From Thermomucor indicae-seudaticae (lineage: Eukaryota > Mucoromycota > Mucoromycetes > Mucorales > Lichtheimiaceae), in NCBI GenBank assembly GCA_000787465.1, contig JSYX01000714.1, positions 1-15,962 of the forward strand: a stretch of 15,962 nt of DNA, written 5' to 3'. This document shows, piece by piece, positions 1-9,820 of the stretch. Positions within the stretch are counted from its first letter, which is position 1, and the number at the start of each line of letters is the position of its first letter. The notes below the pieces were generated by a model. It saw only the letters and a program-made list of their open reading frames with translations, searched no databases and had not been told where the DNA came from. The position numbers and the translations under genes were made by a program.

Positions 1-428
1 TTCGCACGCTTGCAGCTTTGACGAAAGACCGTCATAAAAATACTATAATAGACATGTGAGAAAAGCCAAATATAGAGAGTCAAAGAAGACATATACGTAC
101 CTTCTCGCCGACTTGCGCCAAAAGACCTTAGTAGTGAATCAAAGGTGAGTTTATACAAACGGGCCGAAGCCACGCTAAAGAATGAAAAGTCAATTAGAAA
201 CGTTACAGTCTTCAGATCTTTTCCTCAATCTTACCTTGGCGGATTGGAGGACGAGGAAGGGGGGAGCAGAGACGAGTGACGGGAGCGAGGAAGGAACGAA
301 AGGAAAGGAATGGGGGTGGAACGCGACGTAAAAAGGAATGGAATGGGCTATTAGTTTTTGCTTATGTTAGTATACACGTTTTCTTTGACAGCCAAAAACA
401 ACCCACTTACCGGTATGCTGGGCCACAT
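1..428 (-). CDS. Probable 5' exons of a gene running off the left edge (unknown function)
   Basis: I do not recognise this protein. Four minus-strand exons join in one open frame: 411-428 (ATG at 428-426), 235-347, 101-174 and 1-15. The introns are 348-410, 175-234 and 16-100. Donors read GTAAGT, GTAAGA and GTACGT, and the first two introns carry TACTAAC- and TCTAATTGAC-like branch regions before TAG acceptors. Exon lengths 18, 113 and 74 keep the phase. The N-terminus begins MWPSIPPIPF and is rich in Pro, Ser and Arg with almost no acidic residues. It is followed by a more regular segment, SVASARLYKLTFDSLLRSFG. Such an N-terminus could be a mitochondrial presequence or simple disorder. The same frame stays open upstream of the ATG to about 565, so an earlier start is possible. 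What is seen is three clean introns with compatible phases; that this is an expressed gene is inferred. Confidence 0.42.
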
Positions 429-870
429 GGACGCCAGGTCGACGCGCCTTAGAGCCCCGGGGCGAAAAGCCCGGCCTCGCGCATGACGACGTCGCCGTCG
501 CCATCCACGAGGACGGGCTCCCCGCCCACTACCGCCCAACCGATCCCTCCCAACAGGATCGCAGCCTCAGCTGCAACCCTGATGGAAGGGACCAGCCGGA
601 CGGTGGGACCCCGAGACACGCCGGCCCGACGCCTACATGGCCAGCATCCGAAGTTTTCGAGCGCCGCGTTCCGCCAGCGGCGAGAGACACCGAAACGAGC
701 GGGACGGGGAAGACGGGAGAGACGGAAGAGACGGGAGGAGAGAGAGGGGACAGAGGCAGCGGAGCGAGAAGCGCGGAAACAAGGTTTTCGCTTTCCAATC
801 GCTTTCTGCGGATCGGATCGGGTCCTCATCTTTTCTCTCGTATCGATTATGCATGCTGAAAATCCCAAGG
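429..870. other. GC-rich block with purine/pyrimidine-biased tract
   Basis: This stretch is far richer in G+C than the flanking DNA and than the SET9 exons. Its GC content keeps several overlapping frames open on both strands, for example a minus frame of 139 codons (449-868) and a plus frame of 136 codons (483-893). Overlapping frames like these are expected from composition, so no product is called. From about 695 to 770 the plus strand is nearly all purine (repeats of GACGGGAGA and GGAAGAGA), giving a CT-rich minus strand. CT-rich tracts are common in fungal 5' leaders, which would fit a promoter or leader for the minus-strand gene to the left. A plus-strand alternative also exists: an intron-like GTAAAC...TACAG (871-918), with AATAAA soon after. 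Confidence 0.4.
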
Positions 871-3428
871 TAAACAGTATCGCCGCATGTTAATGAGGCT
901 AGGCTTTCAATGTTCTACAGTCAGACAAGTTCATGCTTTCGTGCTTGCTCAGTGTCACCAAATAAATACACAAATTTCAAGGTCGCTACATTAGGATATC
1001 ACTTCGTTAGCAACTTTTAAGCCATGGACCTTTGGCGAGTTGGCAAACATTGAAAGCGTAATGACTACGCCGTGCAAAGCGTTGAATAAAATTGTAGAAG
1101 GAATTATCGTGGACAAATGGAAAAAGGAGAGGAGACGTGCATAAGGTTTGACGAAACTCCTCAACTTTCGCGTCGAAAAATGACTTCTGGGAAGAAATAA
1201 TGATGTGAAAAGCGGTGTCTCCATCGTCCGATCCCTTTTCGCGTTTTACTTTCATTACTTATTTCCAACCTGGGAACTATGAGCAATGCAGAAAGCACTT
1301 TTGGGAGCTCCATCAGGCAAAATAGCCAATAAAACGTGTAGCACAATGAACAATGATCTTTTTCAAGGATGAAATGCAATTCTCTTGATAACCAAATGCA
1401 TGTAGACAGCAACGAGTTGGCATGGCGGCGTCTTGTTTATCAGAGCAGGTCCTTGGAACAAATTTTGCGACGATCATGCGTAGTGCTCTTTATGGTAACG
1501 AATTCCGCAGATGGATTGCAGGCGATCAATCTCCAAGGAGGCTCAGAGAACAATAGTTTGCCTTTTGGACATCCGAGATAAAAGCGTACCGAGTGAAATT
1601 TTAATGCTGGTCCAATGAGGCCGTACCAATAATCTCTACGAAAGCTTTAAAATCTGACACAAGGACCTTTGGTCAGATTGTTAGAAGCCAGACCTCATAG
1701 GTCTCGAGCCTTGGAGAGGGATATGAATCGCAGAAGCTATAATAGGCCTTTCTATTGATCTATCCAGGTGTTAGGCAATGATATATAGTCATTGATCGCT
1801 TAGGAGCTTATTGGATTCGTTCGATGCGATATTCGGTGGTATCATTTGTGAATTGTTCCCCCATGTACTGCGATATTTTCATTATTACACGGTCTATGTG
1901 TCGATATGGATATGGTATAAACATTCAATGAAGACGTGGAGCAAAAATCAACGACCTTACAACTTCAGACAAATTCCTGTACAGGGTTGATTCATCCGCA
2001 AAATTTTGTCACAATGAATTTTCCTGATGATGAAGCCTTTGTATCGCCTATTTGAAGTTTCAACCATCATCTTAGTCGTTCAGAATGGATGTGCGTGCTC
2101 AATTAAAATTCTTCATATTTGATGAAGAATACACACTTATAATATTCACGTGTTTACGGCAAACTAGATTGTCTTTTCTTTTGAGCAACGGAGACATACG
2201 GTCCGGCACAAGATACTGCATTACTTGTACTTGATGAATATCACAGCTCTTCGGATATCTTTTTGTTGCCTAGTAATGCGAACCCATTCATCTGCACCGT
2301 TATACACATTTCCTATGCAGTATGTACAACCCCATAAACGACATGGCTTTCTGCATTCATGCTTTATGTACAGCAACCTTAGATACCGAGCCTTTCAGGA
2401 GATTTGGCGATTCCGTTTTCGGTTCCAGGATTGCCCTCCAGAATAGCATTACCGTATGGATTGGTCCAGCAAGCTCTTATTTTCCTTGCTGCAGCTAGAC
2501 AGCGCTTTCCAGAGACGACTGTGCCCGACGTACCGTGATACTCGTCCCTCGTTCTGATTATTATCCAAAAGTAAGTGTACTATATCTTGCGGCTATACCT
2601 TGGGCACAGCAACGTAATCAAAGAAGACAAAGAGTAAGTAAAACCAGAAAAAGATTGCTGTCCATGAAACGGAGACTTCTGGACCATTTTATATTGTCTA
2701 TAGAATTCCTTTCCTTGGGCATTTTCTTTATAGTCAAGCGAATAGGGATATTGTTCACTGCAGTTCACAATGAACGGTATGGACATATTTAACAAGGAAG
2801 CCCATCAAGGGAGAATCTCAGTCTACTTTCATGTAGTGCGAATTGCACAACGGGGCCCTATGCATCTTTACTACGAGGTGCTTCGAGGAAAAAGGCCCAG
2901 GCTTTGCTGAGTGATAAGAATATAGTGCCTTTGTTAGTATTTCTATGATGTCAATGAAGAAGCCCCGAAAAACCAACGGGATACTAGGTACTCAAATTCA
3001 GCGTCATGCTCGCGATAAGCATCAGCAGACTCTGAAGTTTGGTGACAGATTTTGTGTCATTCGTAGTGTGGTTCATATATCGTTCCTGACGGTAGTAGAC
3101 GCAATGCTGAACTCGATAATTATATTCAGCAAAAGCTGTGTCCTCTTTCGGAAAGAGGTTTACTGTAACGTTCACGATTTCTGACATTGCCCATCGCAAG
3201 TGATTCAGACGGTCGAGATGTCATGTCGTAACGGTGCACCAATAGTGCATAGTAATAGGGAAAGACATTTCTGCTGTAGGTATACACTCGAAGAAGCGTA
3301 GTTGCGGGGTCACAGTTAGCAGTCCAGGTCACAGCGACCGGAGCAAGACAACGGAAATCATATTGACAAAAACTGCGCACAGCGTAAAGCGTGGTATGAT
3401 GGGACGTCTCTTTTGAAATTTCCTGTAG
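871..3428. other. No recognisable gene
   Basis: About 2.5 kb of moderately AT-rich sequence in which I find no protein family, no RNA gene and no repeat. The longest open stretches are 70-85 codons, or 129 codons on the minus strand at 3126-3515. These are lengths expected by chance at this composition. A plus frame at 2535-2792 has a run of Arg/Lys codons and then a hydrophobic stretch, and a GTAAGT lies near 2571, but no consistent exon chain could be built. Confidence 0.5.
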
Positions 3429-3940
3429 TTTCACTTGCTCAACTGTTCGCGCTCTGACACGCTCAATTGTCACCGCAGTGTTGGAGGATGTGCTTCGCAA
3501 ACGAGACTTCTTCATCCAGCCAGTCGATGTTCTTTTTGTACTTCTAGTATCTGCCCGTTATACACGTAAGTTTACGCCTGACAAACTCTAGCAGCTGCTA
3601 ACTTACATGCTTCAAAGTGTGAGACTACAGTGACTTTCCTGACCAGCAGATTGTCCAGTCAACCGGTGCAAAGGTAATCCAGAGACTATCCGTGATGGGC
3701 CTACCAAGCAATATTACCTACGATACGCCGTTAGTCTATCAACTGAAGGATCACAATATCATTCAAAGGCTTACATCCTCCAACACGTCGTGCGTGTTCC
3801 TTGCGCCGGTATTCGAAAGCGACAATCATCGTTTGATAAAGCTTCTCGACGACCGTCGTCTGACAGATATTATCAAATGCATTACGGCAAATATTAGCGA
3901 CATTCCTAGACTTCATCCATGTCAAGCAGGTTTTAACTGA
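3429..3940 (+). CDS. Possible two-exon gene fragment (unassigned)
   Basis: Two open stretches join in phase across a good intron. The first (3429-3565) follows a CCTGTAG acceptor and reads LTRSIVTAVLEDVLRKRDFF near its start. The intron (3566-3623) has GTAAGT and a GCTAAC branch. The second stretch (3624-3940) reads DFPDQQIVQSTGAK and later LLDDRRLTDIIKCI before TGA at 3938-3940. The joined frame has ordinary protein-like composition. I noticed a faint resemblance to the helical lever region of MutS-family proteins such as MSH4, but no ATPase Walker motif follows downstream, so I do not assign it. Random open stretches of this size are expected in the window. The splice site supports the model more than the reading frame does. 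Confidence 0.25.
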
Positions 3941-4091
3941 CTTAAACATAGTTTCTAAGACATTGCGCGTTAGGCACATGAGTTACAGCTGCATAAATGT
4001 AAAAACACCTACCTCGGTCAATCTTCCAGCAATGGAACACGCACAAACAGTTCCTGTATCCGTGTAATTTCCTTGTGATCGCAGGGGCGAT

Positions 4092-4415
4092 GAAGATTTA
4101 CGCTTTGAAAGTCGATTGATTGTTAGACGCCAAACAACACTGCAGCGATTAGTTCAGACGTTAGATCGAACTTCTGAACTCGGCTTTACCGTACCATATT
4201 TAACTCACATCACGCAATTTGGGAACAAGGAATTGAGTGACGAATCGGACAAAGAGGTTTCTGATTTAGCTAGGCCACAACTGGCGGGGCGATTAGTAAA
4301 AGGTGTAGTGCTCAGCAGAAAGAGCTCAATGAAGCTTACGTGTTCCAGTCGCAAGATTATGTCCGGTGTTCACATTTCCTGCGAACAGCGATGGCCTTGT
4401 AAATTTCGGGAATGA
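4092..4415 (+). CDS. Open exon-like stretch, 99+ codons (unassigned)
   Basis: An open frame runs from near a GATCGCAG acceptor-like site to a TGA at 4413-4415. It contains a polar, charged segment around LSDESDKEVSDLARPQLAGR. It could be a further exon of the candidate at 3429-3940, joined by an intron of about 140-165 nt, but I cannot identify a convincing donor in the right phase. No domain is recognised. A frame of this length is not significant by itself. Confidence 0.18.
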   Translation, partial: EDLRFESRLIVRRQTTLQRLVQTLDRTSELGFTVPYLTHITQFGNKELSDESDKEVSDLARPQLAGRLVKGVVLSRKSSMKLTCSSRKIMSGVHISCEQRWPCKFRE

Positions 4416-5334
4416 CTTTGTTCGGTACTTGGGGGCAGACCGCAGATCGCGCACGAAATCAAGAGCCATAAAGAGAATCGTCTCCGTGTAACCTTCTCTA
4501 TTCAACGGCTTTTACTTGCCATTGAACTCGGTCGTATACGGAAGTCAAAGAACTGTTGACTTACACACGTAACACCAAGTCCGAGAGATTTATATCGCAA
4601 TACCAATATTCAATACACTTCTGGATGTTGATTATCAACACAGTTTACGCTTCGATTTTTCCGATATACATGACACAGATACACACGAAGCTTTCGAGTG
4701 TTTACATTACAATCGACAGGTCTCAGCTGCTTCCTTCACTACTGGGGTTTGCATGCGTGTTCCCAAAGTTTGTGCCTGGCACGCATGCATAAAGTCTTTC
4801 AGCAGTTTGAAACATTCAGTGGGCGTCGCCATGGCTGGTTCTATAGCTCGCAACGCTTATTCATTCCATCATGTATTGTGATGGTTACAGATCCTGAAAG
4901 CAAATGGACAACGAGCTTACACGTGCCCTTTCTCTCTATTACGTGGCGTGTAAGCGATGTGCGCGAATGGTGCCACTTTCGCTTTGATGTCCACATGATG
5001 CATCGACATCCCCCCTCTTTCTTTGAGAGACTATAAATGATGGTCACATATGCTCAAGAGGAACAACCTCACACTCATTTTACCCACAAATAAAGATGCA
5101 CAGAGGTATGTTATTTTGAGAATTGAGCAAAAATAAATGGAGTAGGCGGCCCTTTTTTCATGATCCAAGTGAAAATCCTCCGTGATCGATCAACTACGGC
5201 TGCATCTGGACCGCATCAATTCTCGTTGTTGTTGGCAAGAAGAGATATCGAAGTCGGGGTTATTGGTTCCTAGGAAGAAGGCGGACCAGGCCATGGCATC
5301 ATAATGCAAATACGAAAGGGGCGCCCTTAAAATT
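4416..5334. other. No recognisable gene
   Basis: I see nothing supportable here. The 112-codon plus frame (4698-5036) and 78-codon plus frame (4556-4792) overlap each other and lack splice or family evidence. The stretch is probably intergenic sequence upstream of SET9. Confidence 0.45.
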
Positions 5335-5487
5335 GCCTTGCCAACTTTTTCCCTCTTTCTTTTCTTTACCCACATTGTCTCATTTTTTCCTTGATTCACT
5401 CTACAGGTCAATCATTTTTCTTTTTCCGTCTGCTGGGGCGCGCATTCTTTGTCTGACGTACTTATATACTTCCAATATCTTAGTACC
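5335..5487 (+). promoter_or_regulatory. Pyrimidine-rich promoter/leader of SET9
   Basis: From 5335 to about 5430 the plus strand is dominated by T and C runs (TTTTTCCCTCTTTCTTTTC and similar). A less biased leader then runs to the ATG at 5488. Pyrimidine tracts just upstream of start codons are typical of fungal core promoters and leaders. A TATATA-like word at 5464 lies too close to the ATG to be an ordinary TATA box. The assignment rests on position and composition. Confidence 0.45.
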
Positions 5488-7534
5488 ATGCTTGTATTTT
5501 CTGCGCTTTCCCACTTTGACGATATTCTCGCTGGAGTTTTCATTGATGGAGTTTATCTGTCGTTCGCCACGAACAAGCTCAACGCGGGTTATTCGGATTT
5601 CCCTGTACCGACAGAAGCAATCGTAGAAGCAATTAGGCGCCACGTCTCGAACGCGAAGCCCTCCGTGAAGGAGTTGGTTGCTGACCTGCTTGAGTAAGTA
5701 TTTTCTCTCTTATTCTTGTCAACCACGCTGCTGTTGTAAATGGCCTTTCCGCTGGTGCAACAAGAGCTGCTCCGAAGTGGATCAGAACCAGTTGCCTGAG
5801 CATCATGTAAGACAGAAGACAGTGAAACTAGCGGTTTAACTCATATTCCTTGTAGTGTTGACGTAATCAAGAACTATCTGGACACCATCGAAGAAAAGAA
5901 GCGTGCCGAATTCGTCTTGCACGTGGAGCGGTACCTTGACATGTAAGTCATGCCTATAACAGCATCCAAAATATACATATCCATACTGATTTCTCGCGTT
6001 TTCCTTTTTCTTGAGGTACCTGCCCGACGCCGGGTATGAGTTGTCCGACACTCGTCGCTATACGGGCTCCAGTGAGGCGCGTATTACTGCTACGAAGGAC
6101 TGGGTGCCAGGAGAGAAGCTTAGGACGTGCCGCGGGGTCCTGGCAACCATGGCGGAAGAAGAAGAGAGCACGCTGCGGGATGCTCATTTGGATTTTAGCA
6201 TAATGTATTCCACCCGCAAGACGCCTTGCCTATTTTTAGGCCCAGCTCGCTTCATGGACGTAAGTGAAAATGCAACCCATGTCATTTACCAGGAACTAAT
6301 TAACCAACCAATGCTTGTAGCATGATTGCGATGCCAATACATCGGTAAGTAAACCAAGACGGTCGTGTATTAATCTTACTTGCCGTTCTTTAACTTCTAC
6401 GGACCTAGTTTGTTGTTGGGAGGAATGACGTGACTTTTGTTGTGAAGAGGGCGATAAAGTGCAGTGAAGAGATGACATGTTTTTACGGGCGAGACTACTT
6501 TGGGGAGAACAATTGCGAGTGTGGATGTGTGACGTGCGAGAGGTGGGGATCTCTATCCGGAATCCGCCCGAAAAGAGGTTTCACTAAGGCGTTTGTTCTT
6601 AGGGAAAGCAGAGGTTACTTCTAGAAGTTTGCAAAGAATAACGAAGAGAAGGAAGAAGTTGATGTGTCGAGAGATAGACGAAGTGGGCGTAAGAGAAAGT
6701 TAATATCAGAATCATTCGAAGGTATATTTTGAAAAGGTCAATGAAACGTTATGCACTGTTTATAATATGCGCCATTTTAGGATATTTCCCCCGTTAGAAG
6801 GGTAAAAAGCATGAGCTATTCCATACAGAAGAAAGCCCAAGAGTAACTGCGGAGTCAAGAAGTACGGAGAAGCGGCAACGTCAAGGCGATGAAGTTACGA
6901 GAGAAGAAGAAAGTGCCCGAAAAATTAGAAACTTGATGAGTAATGAGTTTATCTGCGGGCGGACAGACGCGCAAGAAACGCCAAGCGAAGTGAATTACAT
7001 TCAGCCTGAAAGCAAGGAGAGCCCACTCGATGCTTTTGGCATGCTCTGCGATGCAGCCAATGACGTTGACTATATCCAGCCTGATGGCCAGTCCTCATCT
7101 ACCGTTTACACTCCCTCAATTCAACGAATGCCGGTTTCCCCGAATCCAGTTCGTTCTCCCCCCCACCACCACCGAAGGGTCCTCATCCGACGGCTGACAG
7201 CGCATATTCCCAGTTTCCACAGTCATCTCCGCAATTACCTTCTCCATTAAGACCTCCACAAGCATCGCACATCCCTTCTCCATTATCTGCTTGCTGTCCT
7301 GCACCTGCTCAAGGAAACACTTCGTCACCTAATCCGCATTCTAAGTGGCAGCACCCGATTCTCGAACGGTCTCTCGCGTGCGCCAAGGATCTACTGAATG
7401 ATCCGCAGGAATGGTTTAACAATCCGAGCGTCATCAAGGGGACGTGGAAACCTCAACGCTGTGCTCGCTGCGAGCGACATATGCTTATATTTGCTCAGGA
7501 GTGGCCACAACGCCGTGCGAACCAGCAACAATAA
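5488..7534 (+). CDS. SET9: Histone H4-K20 methyltransferase, SET9/Suv4-20 family, with in-frame TAG and one frameshift
   Basis: The product is predicted to methylate histone H4 lysine 20 in the nucleus using SAM. Exons as read: 5488-5693, 5856-5942, 6016-6259, 6321-6344, 6409-6542, 6603-6721, 6829-7534. All phases fit. The N-terminal helical domain (about residues 5-97, SHFDDILAGVFIDGVYLS) is typical of fungal SET9. The SET domain begins at YLPDAGYELSDTRRYTG and includes LGPARFMD+HDCDANTS. It ends with EEMTCFYGRDYFG and the post-SET cysteines CECGCVTCERE, closely like human SUV420H1. Tyr213 and Tyr217 are candidate catalytic tyrosines. The usual NHxC reads DHDC (Asp179). A TAG at 6622-6624 (codon 239) follows the post-SET motif. 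The same frame then continues with a basic, Ser/Pro-rich tail. At the C7 tract 7158-7164 the frame slips by one base, and the new frame ends in the family motif RCARCERHMLIFAQEWP before TAA at 7532-7534. A short 238-residue enzyme, read-through, pseudogene or sequence error are all possible. The family call is firm. Confidence 0.93.
6321..6344 (+). other. SET9: 24-nt microexon carrying HDCDANTS of the SET catalytic motif
   Basis: This exon is exactly eight codons in phase 0. It lies between an intron of 61 nt (6260-6320) and one of 64 nt (6345-6408), both with GTAAGT donors and TAG acceptors. It encodes most of the SAM-binding NHxC-like motif, so skipping it would keep the frame but remove the active-site core. 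Confidence 0.85.
6622..6624 (+). other. SET9: In-frame TAG directly after the SET/post-SET domain
   Basis: The codon follows RESRGYF, which aligns with RRGTGAF in the human enzyme. Downstream, the same frame reads KFAKNNEEKEEV and then a basic segment, SGRKRKL. No donor/acceptor pair in compatible phase removes the TAG. A clean intron 6543-6602 lies just before it but leaves it in place. A CAG-to-TAG transition would explain it by one base change. Confidence 0.75.
7158..7164 (+). other. SET9: C7 tract with one-base frame slip in the SET9 tail
   Basis: Upstream of the tract the frame reads MPVSPNPVRSPP. Downstream the protein-like frame is KGPHPTADSAYSQFPQSSP, in a different register. One more C would join both through a proline run. 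Homopolymers are common sites of both real slippage and sequencing error. Confidence 0.7.
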
Positions 7535-7833
7535 GGTTATCCTTCAAAGTATACCTTTTGTATCAAGGAGGACACGTCATCCGTGTTTTGTTTCTTTTGG
7601 GAAATCAGGTCCTTCCGGCTTTCAAGCTGACGCACTCCTGGTGTTGGTTGGGGGCATCCGTAAATGAGACGTTTTGTCTCGATTGTAAAAAGTATTCTCC
7701 TTTACCTTGCTTCTTTATTTCTGTATTTGCTTATATTACTTATCAACGGTTTACTTTCTTTGCAGTTTCATGTATCATATGTATCATATATTAAAAGATC
7801 TTTTTTGCGCTTATTGCTACCTTGCTTACAGTA

Positions 7834-8093
7834 ATGCCCGTCTACGAAGACGCCTTAGCTATCAACGTTGAGAGCCGTGAGTCTGAATTTGATCAATGTC
7901 CGCAGACCAAGCACATCTGGAACATTTAGGGAACCGAACATGCGTTTTCCCCTCTTCGCTCTGTAGAGCAGAAACATCACTCTTGCTATGCGTGAATATA
8001 GGAATGGATGCGAGTCTTTTCTTTTGTGACCACGGTCTTTGGAAAATGCAAGAAAGGACGAGTTGTCCAATGCGTGGAACAAACGTTTCGACG
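7834..8093 (+). CDS. Possible three-exon start of a small gene (unknown)
   Basis: I do not recognise the product. An ATG at 7834 opens MPVYEDALAINVES, followed by a strong GTGAGT donor at 7877. A CCCCTCTTCGCTCTGTAG acceptor ends at 7966. A second exon, 7967-7991, meets a GTGAAT donor. A third exon (8053-8093) reads KDELSNAWNKRFD. Lengths 43, 25 and 41 keep one phase. A textbook pyrimidine-rich acceptor follows at 8146, where the downstream frame reads TPEEKALLPT, but the phase does not match the third exon unless the AG at 8156 is used. Without the first intron the ATG frame reads through to ESRESEFDQCPQTKHIW and then TAG. The start lies 300 nt after the SET9 stop, on the same strand. Composition is protein-like, but no family evidence exists. 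Confidence 0.3.
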
Positions 8094-8398
8094 GTTTCAG
8101 TCTCTTTTCGCATTTCTGTTTTTATCTCTTTGTGTTTTGTCCGCAGACGCCTGAAGAGAAAGCGCTTTTACCGACAGTGAGATCCGTTTCCCTCTGCAGA
8201 TGCTTGGTGCGTACGTCAGATGGCGGGATAAGGTTTTGCACCACATAATCCAAATATAAATGCACAGGCCACGTCTTAATGCGGTGACGATTTGTACCAT
8301 GAAGCCTTCTTAATGCATATGATGATTACACATATCACAGCAGCAACCTTCGTGCTACTTCCAGCGGCCAATTGGTTGTATTGTCTACTTTTCCTTAG

Positions 8399-8632
8399 TT
8401 GAAACTACCGGCAGGAGACGTACTGTTGTCGGTTATGCGATATTCAGCTAGACAGTTTTCTCCGTCAACACCTGACATTTCTGCAATCCCGGTTTTGGGA
8501 AACGGATACCTGGTTCCTGGAACCATTTCCCAATTTGTCTTCGGAGTGTCATGTGGTGGACCCCTTATACACTACATTCCTGTTTATGCATACCTTAGCT
8601 TCCTGCATCAGGGATTTCAGTCAGAATTCTAA
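8399..8632 (+). CDS. Possible terminal exon (unknown)
   Basis: A CTTTTCCTTAG acceptor at 8398 is followed immediately by a 77-codon open stretch. It begins LKLPAGDVLLSVMRYSARQF, passes through a Pro/Ser-containing linker and becomes hydrophobic towards its end before TAA. It could be the last exon of the candidate at 7834-8093, but the connecting exon (around 8147-8260, frames TPEEKALLPT or MLGAYVRWRDKV) is not resolved. No family is recognised. The placement right after a good acceptor is the only positive evidence. Confidence 0.25.
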   Translation: MKLPAGDVLLSVMRYSARQFSPSTPDISAIPVLGNGYLVPGTISQFVFGVSCGGPLIHYIPVYAYLSFLHQGFQSEF

Positions 8633-8639
8633 TGCTACA

Positions 8640-9072
8640 TTCTTATCCAAGCTAAGTTCATACCTTCTATTACGGACTGAACGGTTGTGTAAATTCACAT
8701 GCCAACTGACAATGCAGAGAACGCCACAGATCAAAAATCTTTACAAAGGCATAAATACAGTAGAGACATCACCTCTATGAAGCAATCATACATTTATCTT
8801 TGTTTATTTCGCTGCTTTGTCTTTGACTTTTATTTCGTTCGTGATATATCATTCAACCATAAGTTGCGACGCGCGCGTCTGAAGGTGGCTAAGACGTAAT
8901 ACTTGTACACTATCATGATGTAAAAGTAATTGTGGCTACAGGAAGCGTACTCACGGCTAAAAGGAAAAAAAAGACATCACACATTACCGATGGCAAGCAT
9001 ATTGAATGGTTGCGCAAGTCGAACTGGCTATAGCAGAAACGCGTATAAATGTGACCCGCGAAATGTCTTAGG
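8640..9072. other. No recognisable gene
   Basis: Intergenic, AT-rich sequence between the candidate exon and the transposon. I see no gene, repeat or RNA. Confidence 0.5.
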
Positions 9073-9080
9073 CAATGGAG
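9073..9080. repeat. Left 8-bp target site duplication
   Basis: The sequence CAATGGAG sits directly before TAGGGGG and is identical to the copy at 9835-9842. Confidence 0.75.
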
Positions 9081-9108
9081 TAGGGGGTAGCAATAAATTT
9101 GCCAGATA

Positions 9109-9192
9109 GAAATCTAATCTAATCTGATCCGATCCGAATCAGAACAGATCAGGTTATTTGAGTACACCCAGATCCGGTATCAGATTTTTGGT
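9109..9192. repeat. Left subterminal GATC/CAGATC repeats of the hAT-like element
   Basis: Clustered variants of ATCTAATCT, ATCTGATCCGATCC, ATCAGAACAGATCAGG and CAGATCCGGTATCAGAT. The spacing is irregular and both orientations occur. Confidence 0.65.
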
Positions 9193-9707
9193 GACCTGAC
9201 ATGATATGGAAGTGGTTATATCAGGTGTACCTGATAGCGAGATGTCAGTGGGCATCTGTTGACCTCGTATACCTAGGAAGCCAAATAAAGGGAGATGTGC
9301 AAAGTTTATTAACCATCAAGCATCTCCTCAGGCATTAATTCAGCCTCAAACGTCAGCCATGTATCCAACAGGACACTGATTTTGAACATAGCATTTGAAA
9401 AAAATGTAGCGGCGTTACAGACAAAGTCTTCATGCAGGCACTAACTAGGATGGAGACTAGAATAGAGTAGCTAGGCGTTTAAATGTCCCAAAGATGTGTA
9501 CCATTCGTTGTCTTCGCGCAGACGATCTTCATACGAAAGGCTGATGTCCACTATTCGGACAACCCCCACGTTTGTTTCATTCGACATTAAGGATATCCTC
9601 ACGATCTAGCTACACGATCGCAATTATAAGTATGGTGTCCTGAGATCTACACCATTACAAAGAGTATGTTTACGGAAGAAGCGCTTCCAGCCCACACGCC
9701 TCAATTT

Positions 9708-9820
9708 TGTCAGATCTTAAATATGGTCAGATGCGATTTAATAGGTATCATATCAGATCAGATATTTTGCGCTTACCAGCAGATCAGATATTTCCACATT
9801 CAATCTGATCTGGTCTGGTC
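9708..9820. repeat. Right subterminal GATCAGAT repeats of the hAT-like element
   Basis: Contains CAGATCTTAA, GGTCAGATGCG, ATCAGATCAGATATT, CAGATCAGATATT and AATCTGATCTGGTCTGGTC. The same six-base core occurs as at the left end. Confidence 0.65.

Noticed and set aside
3126..3515. 129-codon minus-strand ORF
   Set aside because: No recognisable motif. It overlaps the plus-strand candidate exon, which has better splice evidence.
6722..6797. Second in-frame TAG in SET9 at 6795-6797
   Set aside because: It appears only if the shorter intron 6722-6780 is used. Choosing the good acceptor CCATACAG at 6828 removes it and keeps the phase.
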